Shown: positions 1 to 12,901, counted from the stretch's first letter. The stretch is 64,000 nucleotides of DNA from Strigamia acuminata (GCA_949358305.1 OX442316.1:3348001-3412000); one strand, 5' to 3'. A program made the numbers and translations. The notes: generated by a model not told the origin, from the letters alone.

Positions 1-1939
1 CTGATTAAGCCTAATGCCGTTAACTTCTGTATTCTAACGGAAACAGGTGATCGACTATTCCTACAGTTTATTAGGCTTAATACTGCTAAATAACAACTGG
101 AATTAGAAAATCATCTGCGCAGAATGGGATGCGCAGTACGAATTTAGCATCAAGATACCGAGCGTGAACGGTTGTCATCAAACAAAAGGGTTTGAATTTT
201 GAAACCACTGAAGATGACTGGTAACACTTGAAAGGCCTTTGATAAGCAACACATGTCTTGTATTTGTTATACAAATCAATCTTTATTCACAAAAGGCCAT
301 AGGAAAGATGGATTTCAAGGTGAATTGGCAACTGCAGGATCTGCAATTATTATATTTTGATTGAGGATCAATGTGCTAGTCAGGTGTCAGCTTGTGTTCA
401 CTGGTGTGGTGACAGAAGGCATTTTTAGATAAATTTGTGTGCCAGCTGTTGTTACATGCTGATCACCAGTTCCTATTTGGATGCAGAAGTTAAGCCGTAT
501 CGGTTGTTCCTATTCTTGTCTGATTCAAGATACTGTTTCTATGGCAGGAACGTATTCCACCAACCTCAAATTGGGTTATCTGCGGTTTCTCCAGTTGTCG
601 ATGCAACATTTGTTGTCGCTCCGTAAGATGGCATGGTTCACAGCTGGGCTGAGGAAACAATAGTGATAATCCAAAAACAGAACACAAGACCTTGTGAAAA
701 AGAATCAATTAGGTCTATTCTAGCATTACAGCAGTTGAGTAAGTCATCAATATTTCACAATATGATGATGATGTCATTTATTTGTTAATAGGTTTGAGTT
801 ATTGCTGCATTCTGGAAATGTTTTCAGAAAGTTGAGTTAATTGAATTGCATATGAACATCATTCCATTCGTTTAATCCTGTCTGAAAGGCCAACTAATGT
901 GAATAAATTGGGGTTTGTGGTCATGAATTATTTATTACTTCTTTTGTTATTAGTTTGTTGAATGTAAAATTGTTGAGGTAAGTTTTATGGAGCACTTCAG
1001 GATGGAAATAAAGTTGAGCGTGAACATGTAATTTAGGAACCAAAAGGGTATTTTGCATTTGTGCTGGCTTCAATCAACAGTCTACAAGATTGAGATAACA
1101 GTCTAATGCCATTAATGGCTGCTGAGACCATTAGCGACAAACGCAAGATAAAGCAATTCGATAAGTGGTTAAAAAGACGTTGGGAAGTCAAGAATTATGA
1201 AAGACGGAAAGTATGACAATAGTATCAGGGTGAAGGAGGAGACAGCAAGATAATTTACAGTTGAGTTTTATCTGTAGATATTTTGCACAAATGTGACATC
1301 GAAGAAGATAGCAACATTTAGATTTGCACATTCAAATTGGAAATATGAGAGCTTATTTTTTGCTCCACTGAGGCAGGAGGTTTTTGCTAGCAGCATAAAT
1401 GCTGCAGTTTTGGAAAAGCGGCTGTGAACTTTAGGCGTCAAATCGATGTTTTTTTAAAAGGCGTGTTTACGCCACAAGCGGGAACTGAGATTATTGCTGG
1501 CAGAGGTGACCGTGGGGAGGTAGAGAGTTGGATTTCACACTTTATTCGGATGAAAACGTAGGAAATGCTTAGATTTAATCGTGCGGTTGATGCTAAAAAT
1601 TGCACAACATGACACGATTAAAACCTCCATAAAATTAATGAACTTAGGGTGCGTTAAGTTGGCTTCTTCAAAGAGCACTGCGGATTACAGGGAAAGTCCA
1701 CTTGGAACGTTACAAGATGAAATATGACAGATTATTCGTGCAAACAAACCTGCTGGATTTTTCTTAGAAACCTTCTTGTTTACAGGAGGTGCTGGTTGAG
1801 AGTGAAGATTAGTCCAATATCTAGAACTGAAAGTATCTTATGTCTTTTGTATGTTAAGCATTCTTTGACTTGCAGATAAGGCTCTTCTTACATCTTCCTC
1901 TATACAGTAAATGTACTTAAAGGAGTTTATTGGTTCTGT

Positions 1940-2230
1940 TTGATATTAGCCACCATGGGTAGATAAAAAAAATTAAAGAAATAGTAGAAGAACTGTAATT
2001 CTTATTTTTACCTGAAAATTAATTACAGGACCCAATTTTATTTCACAAGTTTTTTAAAAACTTTAAATGACCATAAATACGAATAATTTTTAAATAATTA
2101 ATAAGATAATTTAATATTTATAACATAAAACACCGTTAATGGAAGCTGTGTACACCTTTTTACCACATTTTTGCACTAAGTGCATATTGAAGTCAGTGTT
2201 ATAAGTTAAGATGTGTTCATGCTGGGAAAA
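1940..2230 (+). repeat. Degraded copy of the AACCTTCCCA inverted-repeat family
   Basis: This stretch keeps the order of landmarks of the better copies at 3041 and 36489: a CCATGG-like start, the CTGAAAATTAATT block, the ACATAAAACACC block and the CACT..GCATATTGAA block. It is strongly diverged, and its right terminal inverted repeat was not found. It is the oldest of three copies in the window. Confidence 0.5.
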
Positions 2231-3040
2231 ACTAAGTTTGCACATGCTTACAATCAAAGAAGTCAAAAATTACTGACCATGTGTTGTAAATATGGGAAGG
2301 TTAATGTCTTTCTTTGAAATTGTCTTAAGAAAGAGTAACATGAACTGTGGATGCTTGAATGCGGTCAGTGGTAAACATAGTGTACTTTTCTATATTAAAG
2401 AGGAACGTTTCTTTACTTTTATAAAATAAATCTCAAATTTTCTCTATTTGGAGTTAGTGTGATGCATTAGTTTAGGATTTATTGCAAACAAACAAAAGTG
2501 TTGCCATTGGGTCTGCAATTCTGCAGTAAGAAAACCATTACCAGATATTTGGAGCTGGCTGCAGATGTGCTTTTTACTGCTCATAGAATGACTCAATTAA
2601 TTTGAGCAGATCTATAAAAGTAATCAATATTTATCACAGTAAATAATCACCACTGGCTTTACAGTAGTGAAATCTGAAAATTTTCTAGGAGGAACTTGTG
2701 TTTACTTGTCATAAAATTCATTGTTGGGTTGATTAGAAAATCAATATGGCGCTGATTACTTGCTTTGTTGCCTGAAATGAACAGGAGGAAAAAAATTATT
2801 TGGTTTTCAGGCATGGGGTTGCTAAGGCAAATATCCAGTATTTTTTGAAGGGGGGTTTTTAAAAGTAATAAAACATGGGAATTGGGTGATCGGAGTTTTG
2901 GTCAGGGTTGCATCGAATGTTCGGTTAGTCGGTAAAGAAATCTTTTGCATGATTGTAGAAAATGGATATTTTTAACAACTGTAGATGATCGGAAACGGTC
3001 GAAAGGTCTTTCGCATATTTAATTTGTCATTTAATCTTTT

Positions 3041-3516
3041 AACCTTTCCCACAGCCATGGTGGTCAGAAAAATAACAAAAGTAGTAAAATAACTAACTCT
3101 TTTTTTCCTGAAAATTAATTTAGGGGACCAGCTTTAATTCCTCCAGAAATATTTTTTCTAAATTTATAATAACTAAGTTCTAATATTATTTCGATTAGGA
3201 ATAAGATAAACTAATAATAAGAATAATATTTACAACATAAAACACCATTACCTGAGCGCCGTACACTGTTTTGCCACTTTTTAGCACTAGGCGGTATATT
3301 GAAACGATTCTGCGCATGTGCACAATCTTACTTTTCCAGGTACAATCGCATATTTTCTGGTTTGAGCACATTAAAACATGTGCTGAGGCCAGGAAAAATG
3401 CGATTGCACCTGGAGAAATAAGATTCTGCACATGCGCAGATGCATTTTAAAAGAAGGCCGATTTGACCGACCACAGCTAGCTACGTGTGGTAGCGAGGCT
3501 TGGCTATGGGAAGGTT
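3041..3516 (+). mobile_element. MITE-like element, AACCTTCCCA family, copy 1
   Basis: The element starts with AACCTTTCCCACAGCCATGG and ends with the near-complement GGCTATGGGAAGGTT, giving terminal inverted repeats of about 20 bp. A second inner inverted repeat around GCGCATGTGCA..TGCACATGCGC makes the right half a long hairpin. The sequence is about 85-90% like the copy at 36489 by eye. It has no coding capacity, so it is a non-autonomous DNA transposon by structure. The superfamily is uncertain because the target duplication is not clear. Confidence 0.75.
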
Positions 3517-5096
3517 AAAATAAAAATATCCAAGGGTTACGCATACGAAATAGAAGTATAGAAATAGAAATTATTGTATTTCTTCGATTGTAAGACATCG
3601 TTGATTGCAAGATACACCCTGTTTTTAGAGATGTTTATATGGGAAAAAAAGTGCGTCTTAGAAGCAGAGATATTTAGAAGGGTAGTATATCCCCATACGT
3701 GGATGCAGTGATGTAATAACTTAATAACAATTGGAGCTTTTCTCATATTGTAGTGACACCTATGAACCACATGCTTGCCGTAGAAGCAAGTGCACTACAC
3801 CTCAAGTCAGCCGTGGTGCTAACGAATTCTGAAAGCCGGTTATTTATTACTCGCTGAGCGCAGCGCAGAAATCTGAAGCTCTCTGCAATTCTCTTGCAGA
3901 AAAATGATTGTGTCAGACATTTCAATAAACTAAGCCAGATTTGATATTTTTTGTAACAGTTTGATACAAAAATTATCATACAACAACTCTTTAAAGGATT
4001 TATTCCACAAGGCACTCTAGTTGAGGAGTAGTGGATTGAAAGTGGACATTATGTTGCATTTAGTGGCGAGGAGATTTATGCAGTAGTTGGATGCAGGAAA
4101 TGTATTCAGCAGGCGTGCAGTCTTTAAAAGTGGTCAAGAAATGGACACTTGTGAAAGTGGCAATTCAGTTGAGTCTGTGATTTCAAATTTGGTGTATAGA
4201 ATTATTAGATTGGCTCGGATATCACTTTTTAATGCTTGGATAGGCATTGTGGTCAATTTAGTGTAGTTGTTTGAGAGCCTGGATAAAAAAGTAATCACAA
4301 TGTATTGATTTCCTTAAAACCAATTTTGACTCAGTGTGATATCAGTTTCATTTGCAATGAAAAAAATTGTGCAGGATAAAATGATACTATAACCAGAACA
4401 ATAAAACTGATTTATTTTTTATTTCAATCAAAAGTGAATTGAAAATTCCAAAAAAAAGAAATTTATATGTATACATATATATAAATGTGAATTTAGGAGC
4501 TGCTCAATGGAGAGTGAAATTTCTAGTTTTTGAAATGGGTCGTTTAAATTTCAGCACGAAAGGATATGTTCCTTTCAATCAACTCTACGGTACATCTTGG
4601 CACATCTTGGCGTGCTTCTATTTATTGAATTCATCGCTATGGCTGTTCTGTCAGATGGAGCTTTTTCTATCTGTTTTGAAAAAGTTAAAAGAAACTCAGC
4701 ACTTTTGTCACAGTCACAGCTATTGTATTTGTTACGATTTTTATGTTTGACGGTTAGCATTAGGGGTGGACGAAACTAAAAATAATTCAGGAGCCAGCAT
4801 ATCTATTTTGCAAATACGGGCTAAGAAATTTAGGCGCCAGGTAAAAACTTTTAGGCGTCCAGTATTTGTATACCCCTCGACGTAATACCGGGGACCAGCG
4901 CTTCTCAAAGTGGTGGTTTGCTGACTAGAGGCTGCCGGCTGGCCACTTTAAAGATTGTATTGGCTGAGTAGAGAAATGTTAGGTTACCGGTCCGTAACAC
5001 ATTGGGACAAAGTACGATACTGGTCGTTAACACATTGGGACTAAAAATACCGGACCGCTTTATTACGTAGTGTGAGTAGCACTTCCTAATACCCTG

Positions 5097-5429
5097 TTCG
5101 CACCAGAAAGTTTGGGCTAGCCTAGCATTTAAATCTAGTTTTAATTAGTCCAAAATTATCTAGTTTAAAATTTTTTAAACTATGTAATTCCAATCCAGTT
5201 GTGTGAACTAGATAATTGCCAAAGAACTAGATAACTGACAAGGTCACTTCCCACAATTACGTGTGCAGCGTGGTCAGTTGGTTGTTTATTGGTTGCACGC
5301 TAGCCTAGATATGTGGATTTTTGATTTTTGGTGTGAATGCATTAGCCTAATCATTTTGTAGGCTAAATCATCCAGAACTAGATTTAAATTTCAGGTTAGC
5401 CCGAGCTTTCTGGTGCGAAGAAGGTATTA
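5097..5429. mobile_element. MITE-like element with ~50-bp terminal inverted repeats and TA duplication
   Basis: The left end runs ATACC..TTCGCACCAGAAAG..GGGCTAGCC..ATTTAAATCTAGTT. The right end is its reverse complement, finishing in CTTTCTGGTGCGAAGAAGGTAT. TA flanks both sides (5097-5098 and 5428-5429). The element is about 330 bp, has no open frame, and its interior is rich in CTAGAT/ATCTAG words. A Tc1/mariner-related or similar TA-targeting origin is inferred. Confidence 0.75.
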
Positions 5430-8015
5430 GACTGTCGGGGGAGTATTAGGCCGTGCAAGCCCCTATCTAACGGCATAGAGCAGGAGAATTTAGTACAAAT
5501 TACTACTGTGTGCTACCAAAATAATTTGTATTCGAAGACACAAAGAACAAATGTTTTTGCTGAAAGCTTTGAAACTGGGACCAGCAATGAAGATTTGGAT
5601 TGTTGTTGGATTTTTTTGTTTCTTTGTTATCTGTACACACAAAAAAGCAAGGCAATTTGTTAAGTTTCTCCAGTCTAGAAAAATAAGAAAAAAAGCAAAT
5701 GTTGTGTCAATATTGTGGAAAAGAAAATCATTGTTTTGTGAGTAACTGCTTCAAGTCAGCTTGAAAACTAATTTTCTTCTTTGTCCACTGAGTGATCTTG
5801 AGCAATCAATTTCAAACTTGTGTGCACAGAGGCTGTCTTTTAATTGGGTAATAGTTACTCAGGAAAATGAAGCCATAAAAGCAGTGGTATTAAATTTGGC
5901 AATAAAAATCTAATGCAATAATTTTACATTTAAAATGAAGAGTAAATCGCTTGTTGGAAGCGGTTCATCAATTCTCCCCTCTCGACAGATGTAAAAGTTT
6001 CCTGCTTTTCTCATTAACTTTAAATGTCAATTGATTGGTTGGGTTTGGAGGAATTTAATCATAAAGAAATAAAAAGATTGATTATTCATTACCTAGAGGG
6101 AGAAGCAGACAATGGATTTATGTGAAGCGGTTCTTAGGTCTTGTGGGACTTCCCACTGTATATCACTGCGCATTTCATTCGTTGGGTACATAGCACTTTG
6201 AGGCAGAATGATACAATGTGAAAAGGTACCTTTTAATAATAAATTACTGTGGTGTATATATATTTTTTAGAGTTGTGTGGTCAATACTTCTAGTGGATTG
6301 ATTGCACTGCAGTGTACGGTTGGCGTGACCTTTTCGTGGTTAGCTGTGGGGACAGGGCTTGGTGCACATGATAAGAGTGAAGGATTTCAATTGCCAGAAA
6401 CATTATTTTAGTTTGGCTGCAATGACAAGATAAAAAGTGATGTATAGATTTGTTATTTTATTTACCGTATTTTATCGATTAAGAGCCGCGGCTCTTATTC
6501 AAATCTGCCATTTTTGTCAGCAATTACAATTTTGGTTTGTTGTTTGTTACATTTGTTTAATGTATCAAACGAAGTCTGAAAGATTTTTCTTTCCTTTCGC
6601 AAATTGAACCTATGTTATAATAGAAGTAACGCCATTTTTATTTCAGTGTATACAGACAGGGTGTTTACTTTAAAGTGTTCCAGGTGAATTACGGGAGAAT
6701 AAACCAGACATTAAAAATTTTGTTGAAACGGTTAAATAGGAAGCGTTAGGTGGTGATTTCATTGGCATCATGATAATTGGCCTTTGACTTTGGAATTATG
6801 GCCAACCATTTTGTAACTTTTATACTGTTTGAAATGTGTGAAAATGTTCAATTACAAAGGAGGAGAGCGTGGTTTGTTTGCTCGGGAAAAGTTCCTTTTA
6901 CCAGGTTTGGACATCATTTGTTGGTTGAAATTAAGGATAGTAAGTATCAAATAAAATGTAACGCAGTAGGCGCATTTAATAACTTCTCGTCTAAATTTTT
7001 GTCTCATACAAATTTTTAGACGAAATGTTTAGTTTCTGAATGCAATGAACGAAAATCTCGTTTAAAAGTTCGGTCAAACGGGTTTAAATCACCGTTTGGG
7101 TTTTTGAATGCGTCTAGTGTTTCAGAAATAAAACAGAAATAAACATTTAAAAAACAAACATCTTTTAATGTCTATGTAGTTTAGGCGTTTCTTCGGGCGA
7201 GGCGGATTTTCCAAAATTGCCGATTTTTTCCAAAATGGCTGCCAATATTAATCGTGAACTACGAAGCAAGCATTTCATCTTTTTTTACATCTGATCGATT
7301 CACTAAAAGCAACATACTGTAAAACAGGAAATGGTAACAGGAAATCAACACTTTGACTTCATAGATTTAGAAGGAACATGGCATTTAGCATGTTCACCAT
7401 GCAGAAAAAGAAAGTTCTAGTCACTTCCGCTGTCTGTATAAGGCATTTAAGGAGAATAAGCTGCTGGTCTTCACTAAATTGAACTGCTATGATTGTTGCA
7501 AGTGATAATTCCATGGTCTGTGGGCAGCCCACGGCATTTGGAACTTCCTGCAGGGTCTTCTTTTTTCATTTTTGTTTTGTCTTGTGGTTTTATTGATTTG
7601 TCTATCCGACAAGGGGTCCACCTAAACCACTGGTTGTGGGGCCTTGGGCTTAAAGGACGGTTTGCGCGCTTTGACAGGATAATTGATGGCGTTAGAAAAA
7701 GCAAACCTCGAGCGGAGTGGTGACTCTGGTTGGGATCAATAAGTGAAAATGAGAGTGACTGAAGTTATTTACCCACTGGGAAATCGACTTCATCTTTTAT
7801 TAATGAAATTATCGTTAAATTGATGTTGATGGTTCCAGAAAGTATGTTTAATTGCCGAGTTGTTTGAATCTTGTAGTGGCAGTGGCTATAAAGGATTTGC
7901 AGGGTGTCTATGGCTTTTAATAGTTGTGTTGATCATTGTTTTATCAGATATATTGTTTGACTATTGTAACAAATTGTATTGTATAGACTGTGTTGTCAGA
8001 GTTGAAAATAAACAA

Positions 8016-8174
8016 TAGGTGCTTTCAATTCCAAATTTCTAAAATTTGATTCTAAAAACATGAGTAAAATATCAGTTTTTAACTTTGAACGAGTTAAAAA
8101 CCAATTCTAAAATCAAGTTTTTGATTATCTTGAGCATGCGCAGTTATGACATGCAAAGGTGTAAATTTATATAA

Positions 8175-8207
<33 letters not shown>

Positions 8208-8639
8208 TATTTAAGAACGGGAAATCTGCCAAACACCAGCCGCATTTGATCGCACGAATACGGCCAAAAAGTGCTTAGTTTTCCATTGAAACCAAGCACC
8301 CGGTAGTTGGCTGAACACCGGCCGCATTCAATCACACAAATGCGGCGGGTGTTTGGCTGATTTCCCGTTCTTAAATAAATAATAATAATAATAATTTAAA
8401 TAAACTTATATTTTTGCAACGAGCTTTCGCCGTCGATCTATTAGATTTCAAAATGACCGCCAGAAAAACGAGTTGAAATCGGGTCAAAATCCAAAGAATC
8501 CACCCCACACGTGGATTATGAGAATTGGTTTTTCGAGAATCCGATTCTCAAAAATATGACGCGTTTTGCACCATTTCCACCAGGGAAAATCGAGATAATT
8601 GAGAGAATCGGTTTTTCGATTTGAAATTGAACGTGCCTA
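8016..8639. mobile_element. Inverted-repeat element with another hairpin element nested inside
   Basis: The ends TAGGTGCTTTCAATTCCAAAT and the complement of ATTTGAAATTGAACGTGCCTA form imperfect inverted repeats. The interior repeats ATTCTAAAA/GATTCTC words. It is interrupted by the ATT-flanked hairpin at 8165-8405, so the outer element is probably the older one. No coding potential is visible. Confidence 0.55.
8165..8405. mobile_element. Foldback MITE bracketed by ATT/AAT microsatellites
   Basis: The segment is a long palindrome. On the left a run of ATT repeats leads into TTATTTAAGAACGGGAAATC and GCCAAACACC; on the right the same sequence returns inverted and ends in a run of AAT repeats. 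The arms are about 100 bp counting the microsatellites. The centre carries CCGCATT..AATGCGG words. No open reading frame of interest is present. Confidence 0.75.
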
Positions 8640-9671
8640 ATGAATGTTCCATCTCGGTTCAGTATGAAGGTTCAATTACCGTATGTACAATTGCGGTAAA
8701 TAAAAATTGTTGCTTTTTCCCTATGATTAGCATGGGAAAAAACGATAATTTTTTTGGCCGGAATTGTACATGCATTAAATGATGCATTAACAGTGTGTGC
8801 TATTTTATTTAGACAAAGTAGTGAAAACTCTTATGATTTTTTATTCATGCATTATGCAAATTTATGCTTTTAGGAGGGGAAATCCGCTTCTAACGAATGT
8901 TTTTCAAAAGCCTCTATTTCTGGGCTCAGACACTAAAAGGTCAGAGGTTTTTTGTAATATATGTCCAGCTGGTGGTGAAGGCTAATTGATTTGATTGTAG
9001 GCTACAATTTAACCTTTAGTTGGGATTTGTAGGCTGGCATTTTGTATTAAATGGTTTGAAAGGGTTTGTACAATTAATTGCTTGTGCGACCACTGGCCAC
9101 CTGGGGTCATTGATGATGGTGTGAAGGATTAAGAATATGAGTCAGTTGGGAAGAGAACTTCTTCTCCACCTCTGGGCAGGAGAAATGACAAGAAAGAAGG
9201 ATTGTCAGTTGGTTGGATGGAGACTCTGGAGAAGAGAGGCACTATTTGCACTGTGTGACCTCAGGGCTTGTTTTCCCATATAAGGATAGGTGCTGGCCAC
9301 ACACCATAATTTGGGGTAAGTGGGGGATTCGAGTCTCCAGACTTTAATAAAGGCAACTCATATTAACAACTGGTGTTGAGTTTCTCATTTATCTCAGCTT
9401 TATGTGTCTTCTACCCCTCTAATTTTTCCCCATACAACCTCAATTGAGCAGACATGATTATATGAGTTACCGTTGAAATTAAAGAAGTAGACAAGAACCG
9501 GTAGCGGGTTTTGTTTTAGTTATAGAAGTGGGGATTGGACATAAGGGCTTGTGCTAGACTTCAAATGGAATATTCAGAAAGTAATTACGGTGAGATTTTT
9601 TTGACACCTCTATTTTCTATGCGTATCACTTTTGTGTTTGATAAAAAAGATTGATGGATTGCATTTGTAAC

Positions 9672-10099
9672 TATACTCTTTCCACACTCTAGAGGAGCCC
9701 TGGAATCTTGGCTCCCATTGGCCTAGTCTGATTACTCAAAACTGTAGTCGAAGTTCTACCACGAGGAAAAGTAGTTCCGTATGATTTTAATTCGTTTTTA
9801 GTATAATAATGATTGAAATGATATACTTTTAATTTCAATCTAGAATAAAAAGTAATTTCCATTTTAAAAATAAAGTTTTATGTTCTTTTTATTTTAAATT
9901 GCATGTCTGTTAAGTTGATCGCTTGCTTTGTCAGGAAAGGAAATCGATTGCAATGTCTGTACTTCTATTTATATCTGTATATCTGTATAATGCAATTCTG
10001 GTGTTTTGAGTGTTTTTTTATGTATCACTACAAAAGTGAAATGGCTCGGCCAATGGGAGCCAAGATTCCAGGGCTCCTCTTGAATGTGGAAAGAGTATA
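9672..10099. mobile_element. TA-flanked MITE, TACTC-tip family, copy 1
   Basis: The left end TATACTCTTTCCACA..GAGGAGCCCTGGAATC..GGCTCCCATTGGCC is returned inverted at the right end, which finishes TGTGGAAAGAGTATA. The arms are about 50 bp. The interior shares the words CAATGTCTGTAC and ATTCTGGTGTTT with the element at 38311, so the two are related although their tips have diverged. Confidence 0.75.
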
Positions 10100-10211
10100 C
10101 TGAACATGACTGGAAACTTTCGAAAGGCCTTTGGAGAAAAACAAAAATTGTGTACTGTATTTGTCATTTCAAAGAAATCTTTAATATCAGTAAGATAATA
10201 TTATGGGGTGG

Positions 10212-10308
10212 GAACGAATTTAGTACCGGGAAATCAGGATAGATTGGACCACGGGAATAAATTTAGTATCGGGAAATCTGGATAAGTCGGACCGCGAGAA
10301 CAAATTTA
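10212..10308 (+). repeat. 43-bp tandem duplication
   Basis: Two full units and a partial third begin GAACGAATTTAGTACCGGGA, GAATAAATTTAGTATCGGGA and GAACAAATTT. The units differ at roughly one base in six. No function is suggested. Confidence 0.8.
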
Positions 10309-11388
10309 TTAGGCACATTCATAAAGGCATGTGTAGACCCCGGATAAATGCATAAATGCATTGAATATATTTATATTGAATAAAAAGCCGAAATTGACTT
10401 AAATTGCATATTTTGCGAAATTCGGTAAATAAATGCATTTAAATGCATTTAAATGTTGTGCGCATGCTCACAGGGACTAGAGACGGATTAAATCAGTCGC
10501 TATTTTTGAGGTTAGATCGAGACAAGCAGTTTAAAAATCGGTTTAAGTTTGTTGTTTAAAAATTTAAATACTGTTTAGTGTAAATTACTTTATGTATGTG
10601 CATAGTAATTTTCTGTGACTTGCAGTATTAATGAATGGTACAGACATGAATGATGCACAAAGAAAATGAGAAATGACATGAAAATCTATTGCTCAATGCA
10701 ATCTAATCTCTCTTTGAAGATTTCTTGCCATCAATTTGATTGTTTGAGCTTTTTTGTTATTATTGTTATCACTACAATCCATTTATTAGGCAAAACATCA
10801 ATCTCATTTTCTTCTTTGATCGAAAAAAAAATATTTAAAAAAAATTAGTTTTGAGTTCTGAATTAATCTTTTTGCTTTGAATTACAAATTGAAATTTAAT
10901 TAGGCAAAGTTTTAGAGTTGATTTTAATTTTAATGGTGTTTGTCGAGTTCTCTGAATAAAAATTGCTCACTAGCATTTTAAAGGTCAGTGAAGAGCTAAA
11001 GAAAACAAATATTGATGTAAACAAATAGAGAGTGGAAAGAGAAAACATTCCAAAGTGAAAAACAAAACCTGGACTTTTATTCAAACAGAACAGACAAGCC
11101 TGTCACTTATCCAGTGGTAGAAACCAGCAGTGGTGAAGTCTAATGGATTGTGGAGTTAAAATTTAGAAAAATGAAAGAAAACACAGAAATTGTTCTTTTC
11201 GTGCCAAGTCCCATCTGCTGAATTATTAATACCAATAACAATTTTTTTTTATGGTTTTGTAAACCCATGATTGGTCAATTCTGTAACACTAAGGTTTTAC
11301 AGACCATAATACTACATAGAACAAAATAAAATAAATCTTTGCAGAAAAATTTTGTACCAAAGTCTTCGTAGAAAGTTGTTTTTATAAG

Positions 11389-12062
11389 TAGGGTTTCTCA
11401 AAATCGGGACTTTTGGAAAAACCGGTATTTCGGTATTCAATATTCCAAAAACCGGTAAACCGGTATTTTTTGGTAATGAAGTTAAATAAAATTGCTGCAA
11501 TGTTAAATATTTTTATTTTAATCGTAATGTTTTAATTGTAATTTTTGTTTATTTTTTTTAAAATATTATTTTCAATGGGTTGTAGAAGTTTGATGAATAT
11601 GGGGTTGTTTTGTTATTAGGTGTTTAAATTGAGAAGTTTTTTTTTTTTAAATTGATAAATAGAGTTTATAAGATTTTTTAAGTTAAGAAATTTGATAAAT
11701 TCTCATTTTTGTGTTAAAAAAAACGATATATTCTCATTTTTAAGTTAAAAAAATCAATAAATTTTCATTTTTAAGTTAAAAAAACGATAAATTTTCGATT
11801 TTATATGAAAAAAAAACAATAATTAATTTCTAATTTTAACATATAAAAATCGATAAATTCAAGTTTTTAGCTAAAAAAATAGATGAATTCACATTTTTAA
11901 GCTAAAAAATTGATAACTTTGCATTTTTATGTTTATAAAAATACCATTCAACGTGTTATAAAAACCGGTAATAATACCGAACTAAAGACGGTATTCAGTA
12001 TTCGGTATTTTCTTGAAAAATACCGGTTTTTGATATCGGTAAATACCGGTAGAGAAACCCTA
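11389..12062. mobile_element. hAT-like inverted-repeat element with CCGGTATT subterminal repeats
   Basis: The ends are TAGGGTTTCTC and GAGAAACCCTA. Inside each end lie clusters of ACCGGTATT words in both orientations, typical of subterminal transposase-binding repeats. The middle (about 11640-11930) is a degenerate run of roughly 33-bp AT-rich units built on TTTTTAAGTTAAAAAAA and CGATAAATT. There is no transposase. The hAT assignment rests only on tip style; an 8-bp target duplication was not evident. Confidence 0.6.
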
Positions 12063-12666
12063 GTACGAAGTGACTTTTGGCATTTGCTAATGCCGGGGTC
12101 CCAGTGCTGCATCAAAGCGTGTACGCCATCATAAAGCACGAGGTGTTTTGCAGTATTTTCATGCTGCTGCTATATCATGATCTAGTAAAAATGAAGCACG
12201 TTTTTATCATTTTACCCATGTTGTATATTCTATATGCACTTATGTATGCAGGTGAGTCAACAACTCTTATCACCCAATTTTTTTTTGGCTGCAAAGTCAA
12301 TTGGTGGTGTTTTATAGCTTGTGATGTATTCTGAATCTAAAGTTGAGTCTCAGGAGCTGGAAGATGTAGTAGGTTACAAATCAATATAATGATTCACCGG
12401 AGTGTATTAAAAAGAGTGGTTTGGGGATGAGTATTGGCAATATCAATGACATAAGTTATGTGTGATTACAATTGTTTGTCTGGGATGGAATAATGAAGCA
12501 ATAAAAGGCTGATCAATATATGTCTTCCTTTTATTGCCTCATTTGGCATGTGTGCCAGTATAAAAAACCTGTCTACAGAGACCAATGATAGTGCCAAAAA
12601 AGATGGTTTGTAGGCTGGTGGCCTTCTAGTAATGGTTGCTGCATTCGAAAAGTCTGTTTTAAATTT

Positions 12667-12901
12667 GTGGTGTATTTGCACCACAAGAAATTATGCAGGT
12701 TTGAGCACATTAGGAAATTACATTGTATTGTTAGCAATGCAATGTACAAGGCATCGTGCAGGAGCATCATGCTTAGACATCATGCAGCTTCAATATTTTC
12801 TCCTAGCAACGGTTGGCCAGGTATTGAACAATAAAGGATTTCCACTTCTATTAGTGCAGTGAAGCTTTAGTCGAAATGTCTGCCATACTTTAGGCTTAAA
12901 C
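12667..12901 (+). repeat. Dispersed repeat, copy A (pair with 36174)
   Basis: About 235 bp from GTGGTGTATTTGCACCACAA to the GGCTTAAAC region recurs at 36174-36429 with scattered changes. The shared blocks include GCAGGTTTGAGCA, ACATTGTATTGTT, CTAGCAACGGTTG and AACAATAAAGGATTTCCA. GGTTTGAGCAC resembles a polymerase III B box, so a SINE is possible, but no convincing A box or 3' tail was seen. Confidence 0.6.

Noticed and set aside
4439-4779. Overlapping short frames suggesting a small membrane protein
   Set aside because: AT-rich, hydrophobic by composition, present on both strands, and without splice or family support.
7474-7723. Paired 76-codon frames on both strands
   Set aside because: Antisense mirror frames with no recognisable domain.
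8165-8405. CRISPR-like or bacterial repeat array
   Set aside because: There are no regular repeat-spacer units; it is a foldback transposon in a eukaryotic genome.
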